Positions 56,225 to 64,000 of a DNA stretch of 64,000 bases are shown here, piece after piece; positions within the stretch are counted from its first letter, which is position 1; each line of letters opens with the position of its first letter. Both the position numbers and the translations under genes were made by a program. This DNA comes from Hanstruepera neustonica (GTDB taxonomy: Bacteria > Bacteroidota > Bacteroidia > Flavobacteriales > Flavobacteriaceae). The DNA is taken from positions 310,001-374,000 of the forward strand of contig NZ_POWF01000002.1 of NCBI RefSeq assembly GCF_002895005.1. Direction: 5' to 3'. The notes below the pieces were generated by a model, which did not search any database, was not told where the DNA came from, and worked only from the letters and a program-made list of their open reading frames with translations.

Positions 56225-57502
56225 CTATTTTTTATAGATTTTACCCGATTTCATTACAAAAATGACGTTTTCAGTTGTTTTAATATTTTCAACAGGGTTG
56301 TCATTGGTGGCAATGATGTCCGCAATAAAACCAGGTTGTAATTGCCCAATTTCCGTTTCCATATTCAATATTTTGGCATTGGTAATGGTTGCGCTTTGTA
56401 AAGCTTTCATTTCAGGCATACCAGCTTCTACCATATAACCAAATTCTTTGGCATTTTCACCATGTAAAAATACGCCAGCATCTGTTCCAAAAGCAATACC
56501 AACCCCTTTTTTATAAGCTTTCCCAAATGTGTCCTGAATTTTAGGACCAATATCCAACGCCTTTCCTACAACCACATCTGGGTAATAATCTGGAATTTTA
56601 GCTTTTTCAGTAACTGATTTTCCAGCCGTAATAGTTGGTACCAAATACGCATCATGCTCTATCATCAATTGCATAGTTTCAGCACTCATTAAGGTGCCGT
56701 GCTCAATGGTTTTAACACCACCTAATACAGCACGCTGCATACCTTCATCGCCATGTGCATGTGCAGCAACGTGGAATCCATAATCTTTAGCTGTTTCACA
56801 AATAGCCTTTATTTCTTCAAGCGTAAATTGTGGGTTTTGTCCACTTTTAGCAACACTCAAAACACCTCCTGTAGCTGTTATTTTTATTAAATCGGCTCCA
56901 TTTTTATAGCGTTGTCTAACTGCTTTTTTGGCATCGTCTATACTATTTACCACACCATCTTTTGGACCTGGGTCACCTTGCAATTCATCTTTTACACCAT
57001 TAGTTGGGTCAGCATGACCACCTGTTGTTGCTAAAGCTTTTTCAGCAGTGAAAATTCTAGGCCCTTCAACTTTTCCTGAATTTATGGCATCACGTAAGGA
57101 CACATTGATTCCACTACCTCCTAAATCCCTAACAGTTGTAAAACCAGCCATCAATGTTCGTTGGGCAAAATCAATTGTATTATAGGCAACATCGGCGTCA
57201 TTGAGCGTAAATCCTTCTAAATATTCTTGCGGATTTGTTTCCATTTCCAAATGTACATGCATATCGATAAAACCTGGCATCACTGTTTTATCTTTGAGAT
57301 CTATGACGCCATCATCTGGTGAACTAGGTTGTATATAACCATCTTCAACTGCCATGATTTTATCTGCACTGATGACAATGGTTTTAGTTTCTAAAACTTT
57401 GCCATTTTTGGTATCCAAAATTTTACCACAGTGCAAATAGGTGTTCTGGCCTATTACTGAATTTGCCAATAATAGTGCGAAAAAATAAATGAGATTTTTC
57501 AT
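56225..57502 (-). CDS. Secreted amidohydrolase-family protein
   Basis: A 425-residue protein with a signal peptide (LIYFFALLLANSVIGQ). Metal-site motifs of the amidohydrolase superfamily are present: MPGFIDMHVHLEME (HxH), ATGGVLSVA, FHVAAHAHGDEGM with further His residues, GVKTIEHGT and GTDAGVFLHG (Asp). It belongs to the imidazolonepropionase/Xaa-Pro-dipeptidase-related group. Substrate unknown. It is followed 10 bp upstream by galE on the same strand. Confidence 0.9.
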   Translation of the reverse strand: MKNLIYFFALLLANSVIGQNTYLHCGKILDTKNGKVLETKTIVISADKIMAVEDGYIQPSSPDDGVIDLKDKTVMPGFIDMHVHLEMETNPQEYLEGFTLNDADVAYNTIDFAQRTLMAGFTTVRDLGGSGINVSLRDAINSGKVEGPRIFTAEKALATTGGHADPTNGVKDELQGDPGPKDGVVNSIDDAKKAVRQRYKNGADLIKITATGGVLSVAKSGQNPQFTLEEIKAICETAKDYGFHVAAHAHGDEGMQRAVLGGVKTIEHGTLMSAETMQLMIEHDAYLVPTITAGKSVTEKAKIPDYYPDVVVGKALDIGPKIQDTFGKAYKKGVGIAFGTDAGVFLHGENAKEFGYMVEAGMPEMKALQSATITNAKILNMETEIGQLQPGFIADIIATNDNPVENIKTTENVIFVMKSGKIYKK

Positions 57503-57512
57503 TATGGTGGTT

Positions 57513-58538
57513 TTATAAGTTTCGAATGTGCTTTTCCCACAACCAGGCAGATTTCATGGCATCATCTAAAGTAGATTTGGCTCGCCATCCCAATTCGAGA
57601 TTGGCTTTAGTGGTATCGGCATAAGCTTGTGTTACATCTCCTTCACGTCTTGGAGCTATTTTGTAATTCAAGGATAATCCTGTAACACGTTCAAAAGATT
57701 GAATAACTTCTAAAACTGAACTCCCTACTCCCGTCCCGACGTTAAAGGTTTCATAATTGCTTTTATTCTGACCTTTTAGTAATCGTTGCAGTGCTACTAC
57801 ATGGGCTTTTGCTAAATCGACTACATGAATATAATCCCTAATACAAGTACCATCTGCCGTGGGATAATCATCTCCAAAAACAGAAAGACAATCACGCAAT
57901 CCAGCCGCAGTTTGGGTAATAAACGGCACTAAGTTTTGGGGAACACCAATGGGCAACTCCCCTATTTTAGCACTTGGATGCGCACCGATTGGATTGAAAT
58001 ACCTTAAGGAAATAGCTTTTAAAGATTGTACAACATTACAGGTATCCCGAATAATCTCCTCACCTATCTGTTTGGTATTTCCATAAGGCGATTCCGCAGG
58101 TTTTATCGGAGCATCTTCGGTTATTGGCATCACATCAGCTTGACCGTAAACCGTACAAGATGAACTAAAAATAACATTTGCTTCTAATAAATTGCATACC
58201 TCATGAAGGACATAAACCAAGGTGTTAATGTTATTTTCATAATACATTAATGGTTTCTGTACACTTTCGCCTACTGCTTTACTTGCAGCAAAATGAATAA
58301 CGCCTTTAATGTCTTGATGCGCCTTGAAAAATTTCTTAACTTTTGATTTATCCTTTAAATCCAATTTTTCAAAAATTGGCGTTTTACCTGTAATAGAAGT
58401 TATGCCATGCAACACATCAATGGACGAATTGGATAAATCGTCAATAACAACGACTTCAAAACCTTCATTTTGTAATTCGACAACGGTATGTGAACCAATA
58501 AAACCTAACCCTCCAGTAACTAGTATTTTATCCATCAA
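57513..58538 (-). CDS. galE: UDP-glucose 4-epimerase
   Basis: A 341-residue short-chain dehydrogenase that interconverts UDP-glucose and UDP-galactose. Motifs are VTGGLGFIGSHTVVEL (NAD), IHFAASKAVGESV, SSSCTVYGQAD, and the catalytic pair in YGNTKQIGEE, plus CIRDYIHVVDLA. It overlaps the DegT gene by 11 bp, or 8 bp if the second Met is used. It probably supplies sugars for surface polysaccharide together with that gene. Confidence 0.95.
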   Translation of the reverse strand: MMDKILVTGGLGFIGSHTVVELQNEGFEVVVIDDLSNSSIDVLHGITSITGKTPIFEKLDLKDKSKVKKFFKAHQDIKGVIHFAASKAVGESVQKPLMYYENNINTLVYVLHEVCNLLEANVIFSSSCTVYGQADVMPITEDAPIKPAESPYGNTKQIGEEIIRDTCNVVQSLKAISLRYFNPIGAHPSAKIGELPIGVPQNLVPFITQTAAGLRDCLSVFGDDYPTADGTCIRDYIHVVDLAKAHVVALQRLLKGQNKSNYETFNVGTGVGSSVLEVIQSFERVTGLSLNYKIAPRREGDVTQAYADTTKANLELGWRAKSTLDDAMKSAWLWEKHIRNL

Positions 58539-59685
58539 TAAATTCTAAAACTTTTGATGTAATAAAATCAATTTGTTCATCATCCAGTTCGGTATGCATA
58601 GGTAAAGAAACAACCTCCTTAACAAGCTGATTGGTTACTGTAAAATCAGCTTCATTGTAACGCTCATCAAGATAGGCTTTCTGTTTGTGCAGCGGTATGG
58701 GATAATAAACACCACAAGGAATATCGTTGGCATTTAAAAACTTAACCAAACCATCGCGATCAACACCACTTAACTTAAGGGTATATTGATGAAATACATG
58801 GCAATCACAAGTATCACAATTTCCTGAACAGCCATTGCTTTTTCTAAATGGGGTTTCAATCTTAGGGTGATTTTGAAAAGCTTTATCATATTTTGACGCC
58901 GCCTTTTGACGTGCTTTATTATAGGTGTCCAAATGCGGTAATTTTGCATCTAGAACAACTGCTTGAATAGAATCTAAACGCGAGTTCACTCCTACAACAT
59001 CATGATGATAACGCTCATACATTCCGTGGTTTACAATTCCCCTGATTATATGGGCTAAATCATCGTCGTTGGTAAAAATAGCGCCACCATCACCATAACA
59101 ACCCAAATTTTTTGATGGAAAAAACGACGTTGATGCAACATGACCAATAGTCCCCGTTTTGGCTTTATTACCATTGCTGAATGTGTAATTTGCTCCAATA
59201 CCTTGCGCATTATCTTCAATTACATATAAATTATGCTCGTTAGCTATCTCCATGATAGATTCCATATCAGCGGCTTGACCAAATAAATGAACGGGAACAA
59301 TGGCTTTTGTTTTAGGTGTAATGGCTTTTTTGATTGCTTCAACACTAATGTTAAAGTCGTCCGGATTAACATCAACCAAAACAGGTGTTAACTGCAGCAA
59401 AGCAATTACCTCAACAGTCGCTGCAAACGTAAAATCTGCCGTAATGACTTCATCACCAGGCTTCAATCCTAGTCCCATCATGGCAATCTGTAATGCATCT
59501 GTACCATTGGCACAAGGAATGACGTGTTTTACGCCTAAATAATTTTCAAGATTCTTTTGAAACTCATGAACCTTTGGTCCATTTATAAATGCAGTTGTCT
59601 CAATAACTTCCTGAATTGCAGGGTCGACAACGTCTTTTATTGCGGCATATTGACCCTTAAGGTCAACCATTTGAATTTTTTTCAT
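58528..59685 (-). CDS. DegT/DnrJ/EryC1/StrS-family aminotransferase with Cys cluster
   Basis: A 385-residue PLP enzyme of the sugar-nucleotide aminotransferase family. The PLP Lys is in TSFFPSKNLGCYGDGGAIF, and VPVHLFGQAADMESI and CNGTDAL-like CANGTDALQIAMMGL are typical. It probably aminates a keto-sugar nucleotide for lipopolysaccharide or surface glycans. An insertion GCSGNCDTCDCHVFHQYTL carries four Cys within about ten residues before the conserved HQYTL; this looks like a metal or redox site and is not part of the catalytic core. Confidence 0.92.
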   Translation of the reverse strand: MKKIQMVDLKGQYAAIKDVVDPAIQEVIETTAFINGPKVHEFQKNLENYLGVKHVIPCANGTDALQIAMMGLGLKPGDEVITADFTFAATVEVIALLQLTPVLVDVNPDDFNISVEAIKKAITPKTKAIVPVHLFGQAADMESIMEIANEHNLYVIEDNAQGIGANYTFSNGNKAKTGTIGHVASTSFFPSKNLGCYGDGGAIFTNDDDLAHIIRGIVNHGMYERYHHDVVGVNSRLDSIQAVVLDAKLPHLDTYNKARQKAASKYDKAFQNHPKIETPFRKSNGCSGNCDTCDCHVFHQYTLKLSGVDRDGLVKFLNANDIPCGVYYPIPLHKQKAYLDERYNEADFTVTNQLVKEVVSLPMHTELDDEQIDFITSKVLEFIDG

Positions 59686-59773
59686 ACGTTACGAAATTAC
59701 AAAATTCACCTTTGCAAACCAATGAATGATTCACTAATAATATTAATTTTAATCGGGATGTTATTTTAAAGAA

Positions 59774-61033
59774 ATGTATTTTAGCAACAAAGTACAAACA
59801 TTGGGTATTTTATACAATATTGGAATTCTTTTAGCGCAACTTGGCCTCCAGGTGATTGCCTTATTCAACCATAAGATAAAATTAGGCGTTAATGGCCGAT
59901 CAGAAACATTCCGGATTTTAAAAAAAAGCATCCAAGAAACAGACAAATGTTTGTGGTTCCATTGTGCTTCCTTGGGAGAATTCGAGCAAGGACTACCTGT
60001 ATTTCAGGAAGTCAGAAAACAGTATCCAGATCACAAGATCGTACTCACTTTTTTCTCTCCATCGGGTTATGAAGTTAGAAAAAACACAACTGTGGCTGAC
60101 GTTGTATGCTATCTCCCGATAGATACGTCATTTAATGCCAATCGTTTTTTGAAGTTAGTCAATCCGGATTTAACCATTTTTGTGAAATATGACATTTGGC
60201 CAAACTATTTAAAGGAACTAAAAAAGCGAGGCCTTAAAGCCGTATTGATTTCAGCCTTATTTCGTGAAAATCAATCCTATTTCAAGTTTTATGGTGGCTT
60301 TATGCGAAACAAACTTTTTACGTTTGAACATATTTTCACTCAAGATCTCAATTCGAAGGAGTTGTTGGAGCAAATTGGTTACCACAATACGACTGTATCT
60401 GGTGATACGCGTTTTGACCGTGTTCACAGTCAATTAAGCCAAGACAATGAATTAGATTTCATTAAAACTTTCAAAAATGATTCTTTATGTCTTGTTGCAG
60501 GAAGTACATGGCCTGAAGACGAAAATGTCTTAATTGACTATATCAATAATGCTCCTGAAAATCTAAAATTTATAATTGCACCTCATAATATCAAAAGTGG
60601 TCAAATACAAAAACTAAAACAACATCTCTCTAAAAAAACCGTACTATACTCGGAAAAAAAAGGGCAAAACCTTTCTGAATATTCTGTTTTAATAATTGAC
60701 ACTATTGGATTACTCTCCAAAATTTACAGCTATGCTGATATTGCCTATGTAGGTGGTGCTATAGGCTCAACTGGTTTACACAATACTCTTGAACCAGCGG
60801 TATTTGGCATTCCAATTATTATTGGAACCCACTACAATAAGTTTCCTGAAGCTAAAAACATGATTGAAATTGGTGGTATGTTCCCAGTTAAGGATGCCGA
60901 TTCCTTTAAATTGATAATGAATAAGTTAGCCAACAATGAAGCCTTCAGAGAAAATTCCGGAAGAAAAAACTTTAATTTTATTGAAAAAAATACTGGTGCC
61001 GTAATCCAAATTATGAACCACATACGTATATAG
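59774..61033 (+). CDS. waaA: 3-deoxy-D-manno-octulosonic acid (Kdo) transferase
   Basis: A 419-residue GT-B glycosyltransferase that adds Kdo to lipid IVA. The N-terminus has a membrane-proximal hydrophobic helix. The catalytic Glu is in WFHCASLGEFEQGLPV. Later motifs are LVAGSTWPEDE, IAPHNI, and the sugar-nucleotide site YVGGAIGSTGLHNTLEPAVFGIPII. It is divergent from the DegT/galE unit, placing two envelope-glycan loci side by side. Confidence 0.95.
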   Translation: MYFSNKVQTLGILYNIGILLAQLGLQVIALFNHKIKLGVNGRSETFRILKKSIQETDKCLWFHCASLGEFEQGLPVFQEVRKQYPDHKIVLTFFSPSGYEVRKNTTVADVVCYLPIDTSFNANRFLKLVNPDLTIFVKYDIWPNYLKELKKRGLKAVLISALFRENQSYFKFYGGFMRNKLFTFEHIFTQDLNSKELLEQIGYHNTTVSGDTRFDRVHSQLSQDNELDFIKTFKNDSLCLVAGSTWPEDENVLIDYINNAPENLKFIIAPHNIKSGQIQKLKQHLSKKTVLYSEKKGQNLSEYSVLIIDTIGLLSKIYSYADIAYVGGAIGSTGLHNTLEPAVFGIPIIIGTHYNKFPEAKNMIEIGGMFPVKDADSFKLIMNKLANNEAFRENSGRKNFNFIEKNTGAVIQIMNHIRI

Positions 61034-61081
61034 TCCTAAAGTGACGTTAATAACAATGTTAAAAAATGTTAAGAAAATTAA

Positions 61082-61110
61082 TTGACATTTCAAATTTGTT
61101 ATTAAATTCG
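61082..61110 (+). promoter_or_regulatory. Predicted promoter of the acidic lipoprotein gene
   Basis: TTG is followed after 18 nt by TAAATTCG, one mismatch from TAnnTTTG. It lies 31 bp before the ATG. Two TGTTAA repeats precede it. Confidence 0.5.
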
Positions 61111-61141
61111 CATTATTAATTAACACTAAAACTTTAAACTA

Positions 61142-61486
61142 ATGAAAAAATTATTATTAAGTGTTGCTTTCTTATTAGCCTTAAGTATTTCTTTCACATC
61201 TTGTAGAGATGAGAAAAAAGGTGATTCTGCAGAGGAAGCTGTAGAAAATGCTGTTGATGCTACTGAAGAAACAATGGAAGATGCTGGTGATGCAGTTGAA
61301 GAAGCTGTAGAAGACGCTGGTGAAGCTGTTGACGATGCTGTTGACGCTACTGGTGAAGCCATCGATAACGCTGCTGATGCTGCAGGTGAAATGGTTGACG
61401 ATGCTGCTGACGCTGTTGATGATGCTGCCAACAAAGCTGCTGACAAAGTAGACGAAAAAGCTAAAGAATTAACAGGAGGTCACTAA
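61142..61486 (+). CDS. Small acidic Ala-rich repeat lipoprotein
   Basis: A 114-residue protein with a lipoprotein signal (MKKLLLSVAFLLALSISFTS then Cys). The rest is an almost pure repeat of Ala, Asp, Glu and Val in an 11-residue-like pattern (EEAVENAVDATEETMEDAGD, DDAVDATGEAIDNAADAAGE), predicted as a long amphipathic, strongly acidic helix. The tail becomes Lys-rich (KAADKVDEKAKELTGGH). It could act as a surface or periplasmic spacer or a stress protein, but no function can be assigned. Strong codon periodicity creates spurious antisense frames. Confidence 0.85.
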   Translation: MKKLLLSVAFLLALSISFTSCRDEKKGDSAEEAVENAVDATEETMEDAGDAVEEAVEDAGEAVDDAVDATGEAIDNAADAAGEMVDDAADAVDDAANKAADKVDEKAKELTGGH

Positions 61487-61505
61487 TCAGTGAATCTTTT
61501 GAAAT

Positions 61506-61537
61506 AAAAAATGCCCTCAAAATTGAGGGCATTTTTT
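61506..61537 (+). terminator. Intrinsic terminator of the acidic lipoprotein gene
   Basis: ATGCCCTCAA and TTGAGGGCAT form a 10-bp perfect stem with a 2-nt loop, flanked by A and T runs. It may work in both directions. Confidence 0.85.
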
Positions 61538-61562
61538 AGTTGTATACTTTTTACAATAAAAC

Positions 61563-61595
61563 AAAAAAGCCGAAACATTAGTTTCGGCTTTTTTT
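61563..61595 (-). terminator. Intrinsic terminator of the tRNA pair
   Basis: AAAAAAGCCGAAAC and GTTTCGGCTTTTTTT pair around ATTA. On the minus strand it lies 2 nt after the tRNA-Leu discriminator base. Confidence 0.85.
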
Positions 61596-61597
61596 AG

Positions 61598-61682
61598 TAC
61601 TGAAGGCGGGACTTGAACCCGCACGGCCATAATGGCCATTGGATTTTAAGTCCAACGTGTCTACCAATTCCACCACTTCAGC
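61598..61682 (-). tRNA. tRNA-Leu (anticodon UAA)
   Basis: An 85-nt class II tRNA. The acceptor arms GCTGAAG / CTTCAGT pair with a G-U at position 1. The anticodon loop reads GACTTAAAATCC with UAA, the variable arm forms a stem (ATGGCC/GGCCAT-like), and the T arm contains GGTTCAAGTCC. CCA is not encoded. Confidence 0.95.
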
Positions 61683-61713
61683 ATCTCGATTTATTTTTCA
61701 AGAAAGTTTTCAG

Positions 61714-61785
61714 AGCGAAAGACGGGATTTGAACCCGCGACCCTCACCTTGGCAAGGTGATGCTCTACCCCTGAGCTACTTTCGC
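61714..61785 (-). tRNA. tRNA-Gly (anticodon GCC)
   Basis: A 72-nt class I tRNA. Acceptor GCGAAAG / CTTTCGC, D arm GCTCAGGGGTAGAGC, anticodon arm CACCTTGCCAAGGTG with GCC, and T arm GCGGGTTCAAATCCCGT. It is 31 nt upstream of tRNA-Leu on the same transcript. Confidence 0.96.
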
Positions 61786-61821
61786 AATTTAAATGAACTT
61801 ACAATCTTGCGATTGCGGATG

Positions 61822-61851
61822 CAAATTTAAAATATTTCTAGGAAATGCAAA
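61822..61851 (-). promoter_or_regulatory. Promoter of the tRNA-Gly/tRNA-Leu unit
   Basis: TTTG is followed after 18 nt by TAAATTTG, an exact TAnnTTTG, about 37 bp upstream of tRNA-Gly on the minus strand. Confidence 0.7.
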
Positions 61852-61880
61852 GCCTTTTTAAAAAAATAATAGATTTTATT

Positions 61881-64000
61881 TTAGGCATGTTTTTTCTTGA
61901 CCAACATGCGTTTTATCTCATTGAGTTTCATGAGTGCTTCCACAGGAGTCAGGGTATTGATATCAATATGAAGGATCTCTTCTTTGATGTTTTCCAATAG
62001 TGGGTCATCCAAATTAAAGAAACTCAATTGCATCTCATCATCTTTTAACGATTTCACCTTATCAGTCAACTCTTCACTGGAATGCGATTTTTCTAATTTC
62101 TTTAATATCTTATTTGCGCGATGAATAACCTGTTGCGGCATTCCTGCCATTTTAGCTACGTGAATACCAAAACTGTGTTCACTACCACCTTCCACAAGCT
62201 TACGTAAAAAAAGCACATTATCTTTCAATTCTTTAACCGAAACATTGTAATTTTTGATACGCTCAAATGTTTCCGTCATTTCATTAAGTTCATGATAATG
62301 TGTTGCAAACAAGGTTTTAGCTTTCGCTGGATGCTCATGTAAATACTCACTTATGGCCCAAGCAATAGAAATCCCATCATATGTACTAGTACCACGACCA
62401 ATTTCATCAAGCAAAACCAAGCTACGTTCAGAAATATTGTTTAGAATAGATGCCGTTTCATTCATCTCCACCATAAAAGTCGATTCGCCCATAGAAATAT
62501 TGTCACTGGCACCTACACGGGTAAATATTTTATCAACAAGACCAATTCTCGCCGATTTAGCAGGCACAAAACTCCCCGTTTGTGCCAACAGTACAATAAG
62601 GGCTGTTTGACGTAATATAGCCGATTTACCAGACATATTGGGACCTGTAATCATAATCATTTGCTGTTTTTCACGGTCTAAATAGACATCATTGGCAATA
62701 TAGGCCTCACTGGGTGGCAACTGCTTTTCGATTACAGGATGACGACCATCTTTGATATCTAAATCAAAGGAATCATCAATTGTTGGATAGGTATAATTAT
62801 TATCATTGGCCAATTGCGCAAATCCACACAAACAGTCAAGTTGACCAATTACATGCGCATTTTGTTGGACGGGTTTGATGTATTGGGTCATCCATTGAAT
62901 CAATTCCGAAAACAATTGTTGTTCAATAGCCAAAATACGTTCTTCTGCACCTAATATTTTTGCTTCGTATTCTTTAAGTTCTTCGGTAATATATCGTTCC
63001 GCACTAACTAAAGTTTGCTTACGTATCCATTCTTGAGGGACTTTATCCTTGTGAGTATTACGTACTTCGATGTAGTAACCAAACACGTTATTAGATGCTA
63101 TTTTTAAAGAAGTTATTCCGGTGCGTTCACTCTCGCGCTCCAGCATTTTATCTAAATAATCCTTTCCTGAAGTAGACAAAGCACGCAGTTCATCCAGTTC
63201 CATGGAAAAACCTTCGGCAATAGTATGCCCTTTTAATACATTTACAGGTGCATCTTCATTTAAAGTTTCTTTTATTTTTTCACGCAGTAGATCGCAACTT
63301 TGTAAGGTATCACCTATAATATTGAGCGCTTCATTATCGGTATTTGTCGCCAAAGCCTTGATCGGAACAATGGCTTCCAAAGAATTTTTTAGTTGAATAA
63401 CTTCTCTGGGGTTCACTTTCGCAGTTGCAATCTTGGAAATCAAACGCTCCAGATCACCAATGTGCTTGATGTGGTTTTGGATTTTTTGAAGAATGGACTT
63501 GTTCTTGCTTAAAAAGTCAACAACCTCATGACGCTGTTTTATTTTTTTGACATCCTTAAGCGGTAAAGCCAGCCAACGTTTGAGCATGCGCCCACCCATG
63601 GGTGAAATAGTTTTATCAATAACATTCAGCAAGGTTACCGCATTGTTATTAGTAGAATGATAAAGCTCTAAATTCCGAATGGTAAACTTATCCATCCACA
63701 CATAATCATCTTCAGCTATGCGACTAATGGATATGATATGTTGCAACTTGTGATGTTGCGTTTCGCTTAAATAATGTAAGATAGCGCCTGAAGCAATGAT
63801 ACCTTCATATAAATCTTCAATACCATACCCTTTGAGCGTTTTGGTATTGAAATGCTTGATTAGAGTTTCATGGGCATAATCGGTTTGATAGACCCAATCT
63901 TCTAAATAAAAGGTATGAAAATCCTGACCGAAGGTTTCATTGAAATGCATTCTTTTTTGCTTGGAAACCAATATTTCACTTGGGCTAAAATTCTGAAGTA
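61881..64000 (-). CDS. mutS: DNA mismatch repair protein MutS (5' part beyond window)
   Basis: The frame stays open to the right edge (upstream of the last in-window ATG it reads LQNFSPSEI), so the N-terminal mismatch-recognition domain is missing from view. Visible are the connector and lever domains, then the ATPase with Walker [37 protein letters not shown], Walker [17 protein letters not shown] and the His loop ATHYHEL. The C-terminal tail ends with [15 protein letters not shown]. It binds mispaired DNA and recruits MutL. Confidence 0.97.
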   Translation of the reverse strand, partial: LQNFSPSEILVSKQKRMHFNETFGQDFHTFYLEDWVYQTDYAHETLIKHFNTKTLKGYGIEDLYEGIIASGAILHYLSETQHHKLQHIISISRIAEDDYVWMDKFTIRNLELYHSTNNNAVTLLNVIDKTISPMGGRMLKRWLALPLKDVKKIKQRHEVVDFLSKNKSILQKIQNHIKHIGDLERLISKIATAKVNPREVIQLKNSLEAIVPIKALATNTDNEALNIIGDTLQSCDLLREKIKETLNEDAPVNVLKGHTIAEGFSMELDELRALSTSGKDYLDKMLERESERTGITSLKIASNNVFGYYIEVRNTHKDKVPQEWIRKQTLVSAERYITEELKEYEAKILGAEERILAIEQQLFSELIQWMTQYIKPVQQNAHVIGQLDCLCGFAQLANDNNYTYPTIDDSFDLDIKDGRHPVIEKQLPPSEAYIANDVYLDREKQQMIMITGPNMSGKSAILRQTALIVLLAQTGSFVPAKSARIGLVDKIFTRVGASDNISMGESTFMVEMNETASILNNISERSLVLLDEIGRGTSTYDGISIAWAISEYLHEHPAKAKTLFATHYHELNEMTETFERIKNYNVSVKELKDNVLFLRKLVEGGSEHSFGIHVAKMAGMPQQVIHRANKILKKLEKSHSSEELTDKVKSLKDDEMQLSFFNLDDPLLENIKEEILHIDINTLTPVEALMKLNEIKRMLVKKKHA

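Noticed and set aside
59722-59769. Short hydrophobic ORF (MNDSLIILILIGMLF) before waaA
   Set aside because: Only 15 codons, no regulatory structure or terminator next to it; probably chance.
61126-61446. Antisense Ala/Ser-rich frame opposite the acidic lipoprotein
   Set aside because: It is the mirror of the GCT/GAT-rich repeat codons; no start context or independent signal.
1-64000. CRISPR arrays, prophage, IS elements or defence systems
   Set aside because: No regularly spaced repeats, transposase, integrase or phage structural genes were seen; gene content is core metabolism and envelope.

Overview
The window is chromosomal DNA from a gliding, T9SS-bearing member of the Flavobacteriaceae (Bacteroidota), probably marine. 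The evidence is the low GC content, GldA, a T9SS type A sorting domain, GLPGLI-family proteins, DUF5686 and DUF3857 proteins, a methionine synthase split into two genes, and Bacteroidota-type promoters (TTG / TAnnTTTG) with few Shine-Dalgarno sequences. Gene density is high. I see no phage, IS element, CRISPR array or rRNA. Genus cannot be decided from what I can read.

Layout. 1-5.5 kb: an AlkP-phosphodiesterase/TPR/sulfotransferase fusion (cut by the left edge) preceded by an overlapping 46-codon ORF, a secreted T9SS protein, rlmN and queA. 5.6-16.7 kb: a tightly packed ten-gene minus-strand operon, pheA - aminotransferase - tyrA - DAHP synthase/chorismate mutase - rsgA - dtd - two DUF3857/transglutaminase proteins - mazG-like - aroA. 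It is headed by a leader peptide rich in Phe and Tyr codons and a complete attenuator. 16.9-21 kb: gldA, a DUF2807 lipoprotein, a PagL-like lipid A deacylase and an aminotransferase. 21-27.4 kb: a methionine/SAM block (metF, split metH, metK). Its divergent spacer carries a SAM-I riboswitch facing metH and a SAM-II-like element facing metK. Palindromic REP-like repeats cluster here, and one pair lies in frame inside metH.

27.5-37.8 kb: a carboxypeptidase-regulatory-domain lipoprotein, an outer-membrane beta-barrel protein with two GLPGLI proteins, a divergent sensor kinase/response regulator pair, a beta-propeller-like protein and a deoxynucleoside kinase. 37.8-40.9 kb: a membrane pyrophosphatase next to a soluble pyrophosphatase. 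41-48.7 kb: an M1 peptidase, a DUF5686 protein, pdhB, and etfBA behind a 22-bp palindrome. 48.8-55.9 kb: a DUF151 nuclease, a nucleoside transporter with an extra N-terminal domain, thyA, a TonB-like protein, a membrane-anchored DHFR, a hydrolase, fabD and lspA. 55.9-64 kb: a small conserved-looking protein, an amidohydrolase, galE, a DegT aminotransferase, waaA, an acidic repeat lipoprotein, tRNA-Leu(UAA), tRNA-Gly(GCC), and mutS (cut by the right edge).

The strongest non-coding signals are the Phe/Tyr attenuator at 16541-16714, the two back-to-back SAM-sensing leaders at 25789-26117, the repeat-encoded insertion in MetH, the 10-bp-period GTTAAC array before the two-component system, and the etf palindrome.
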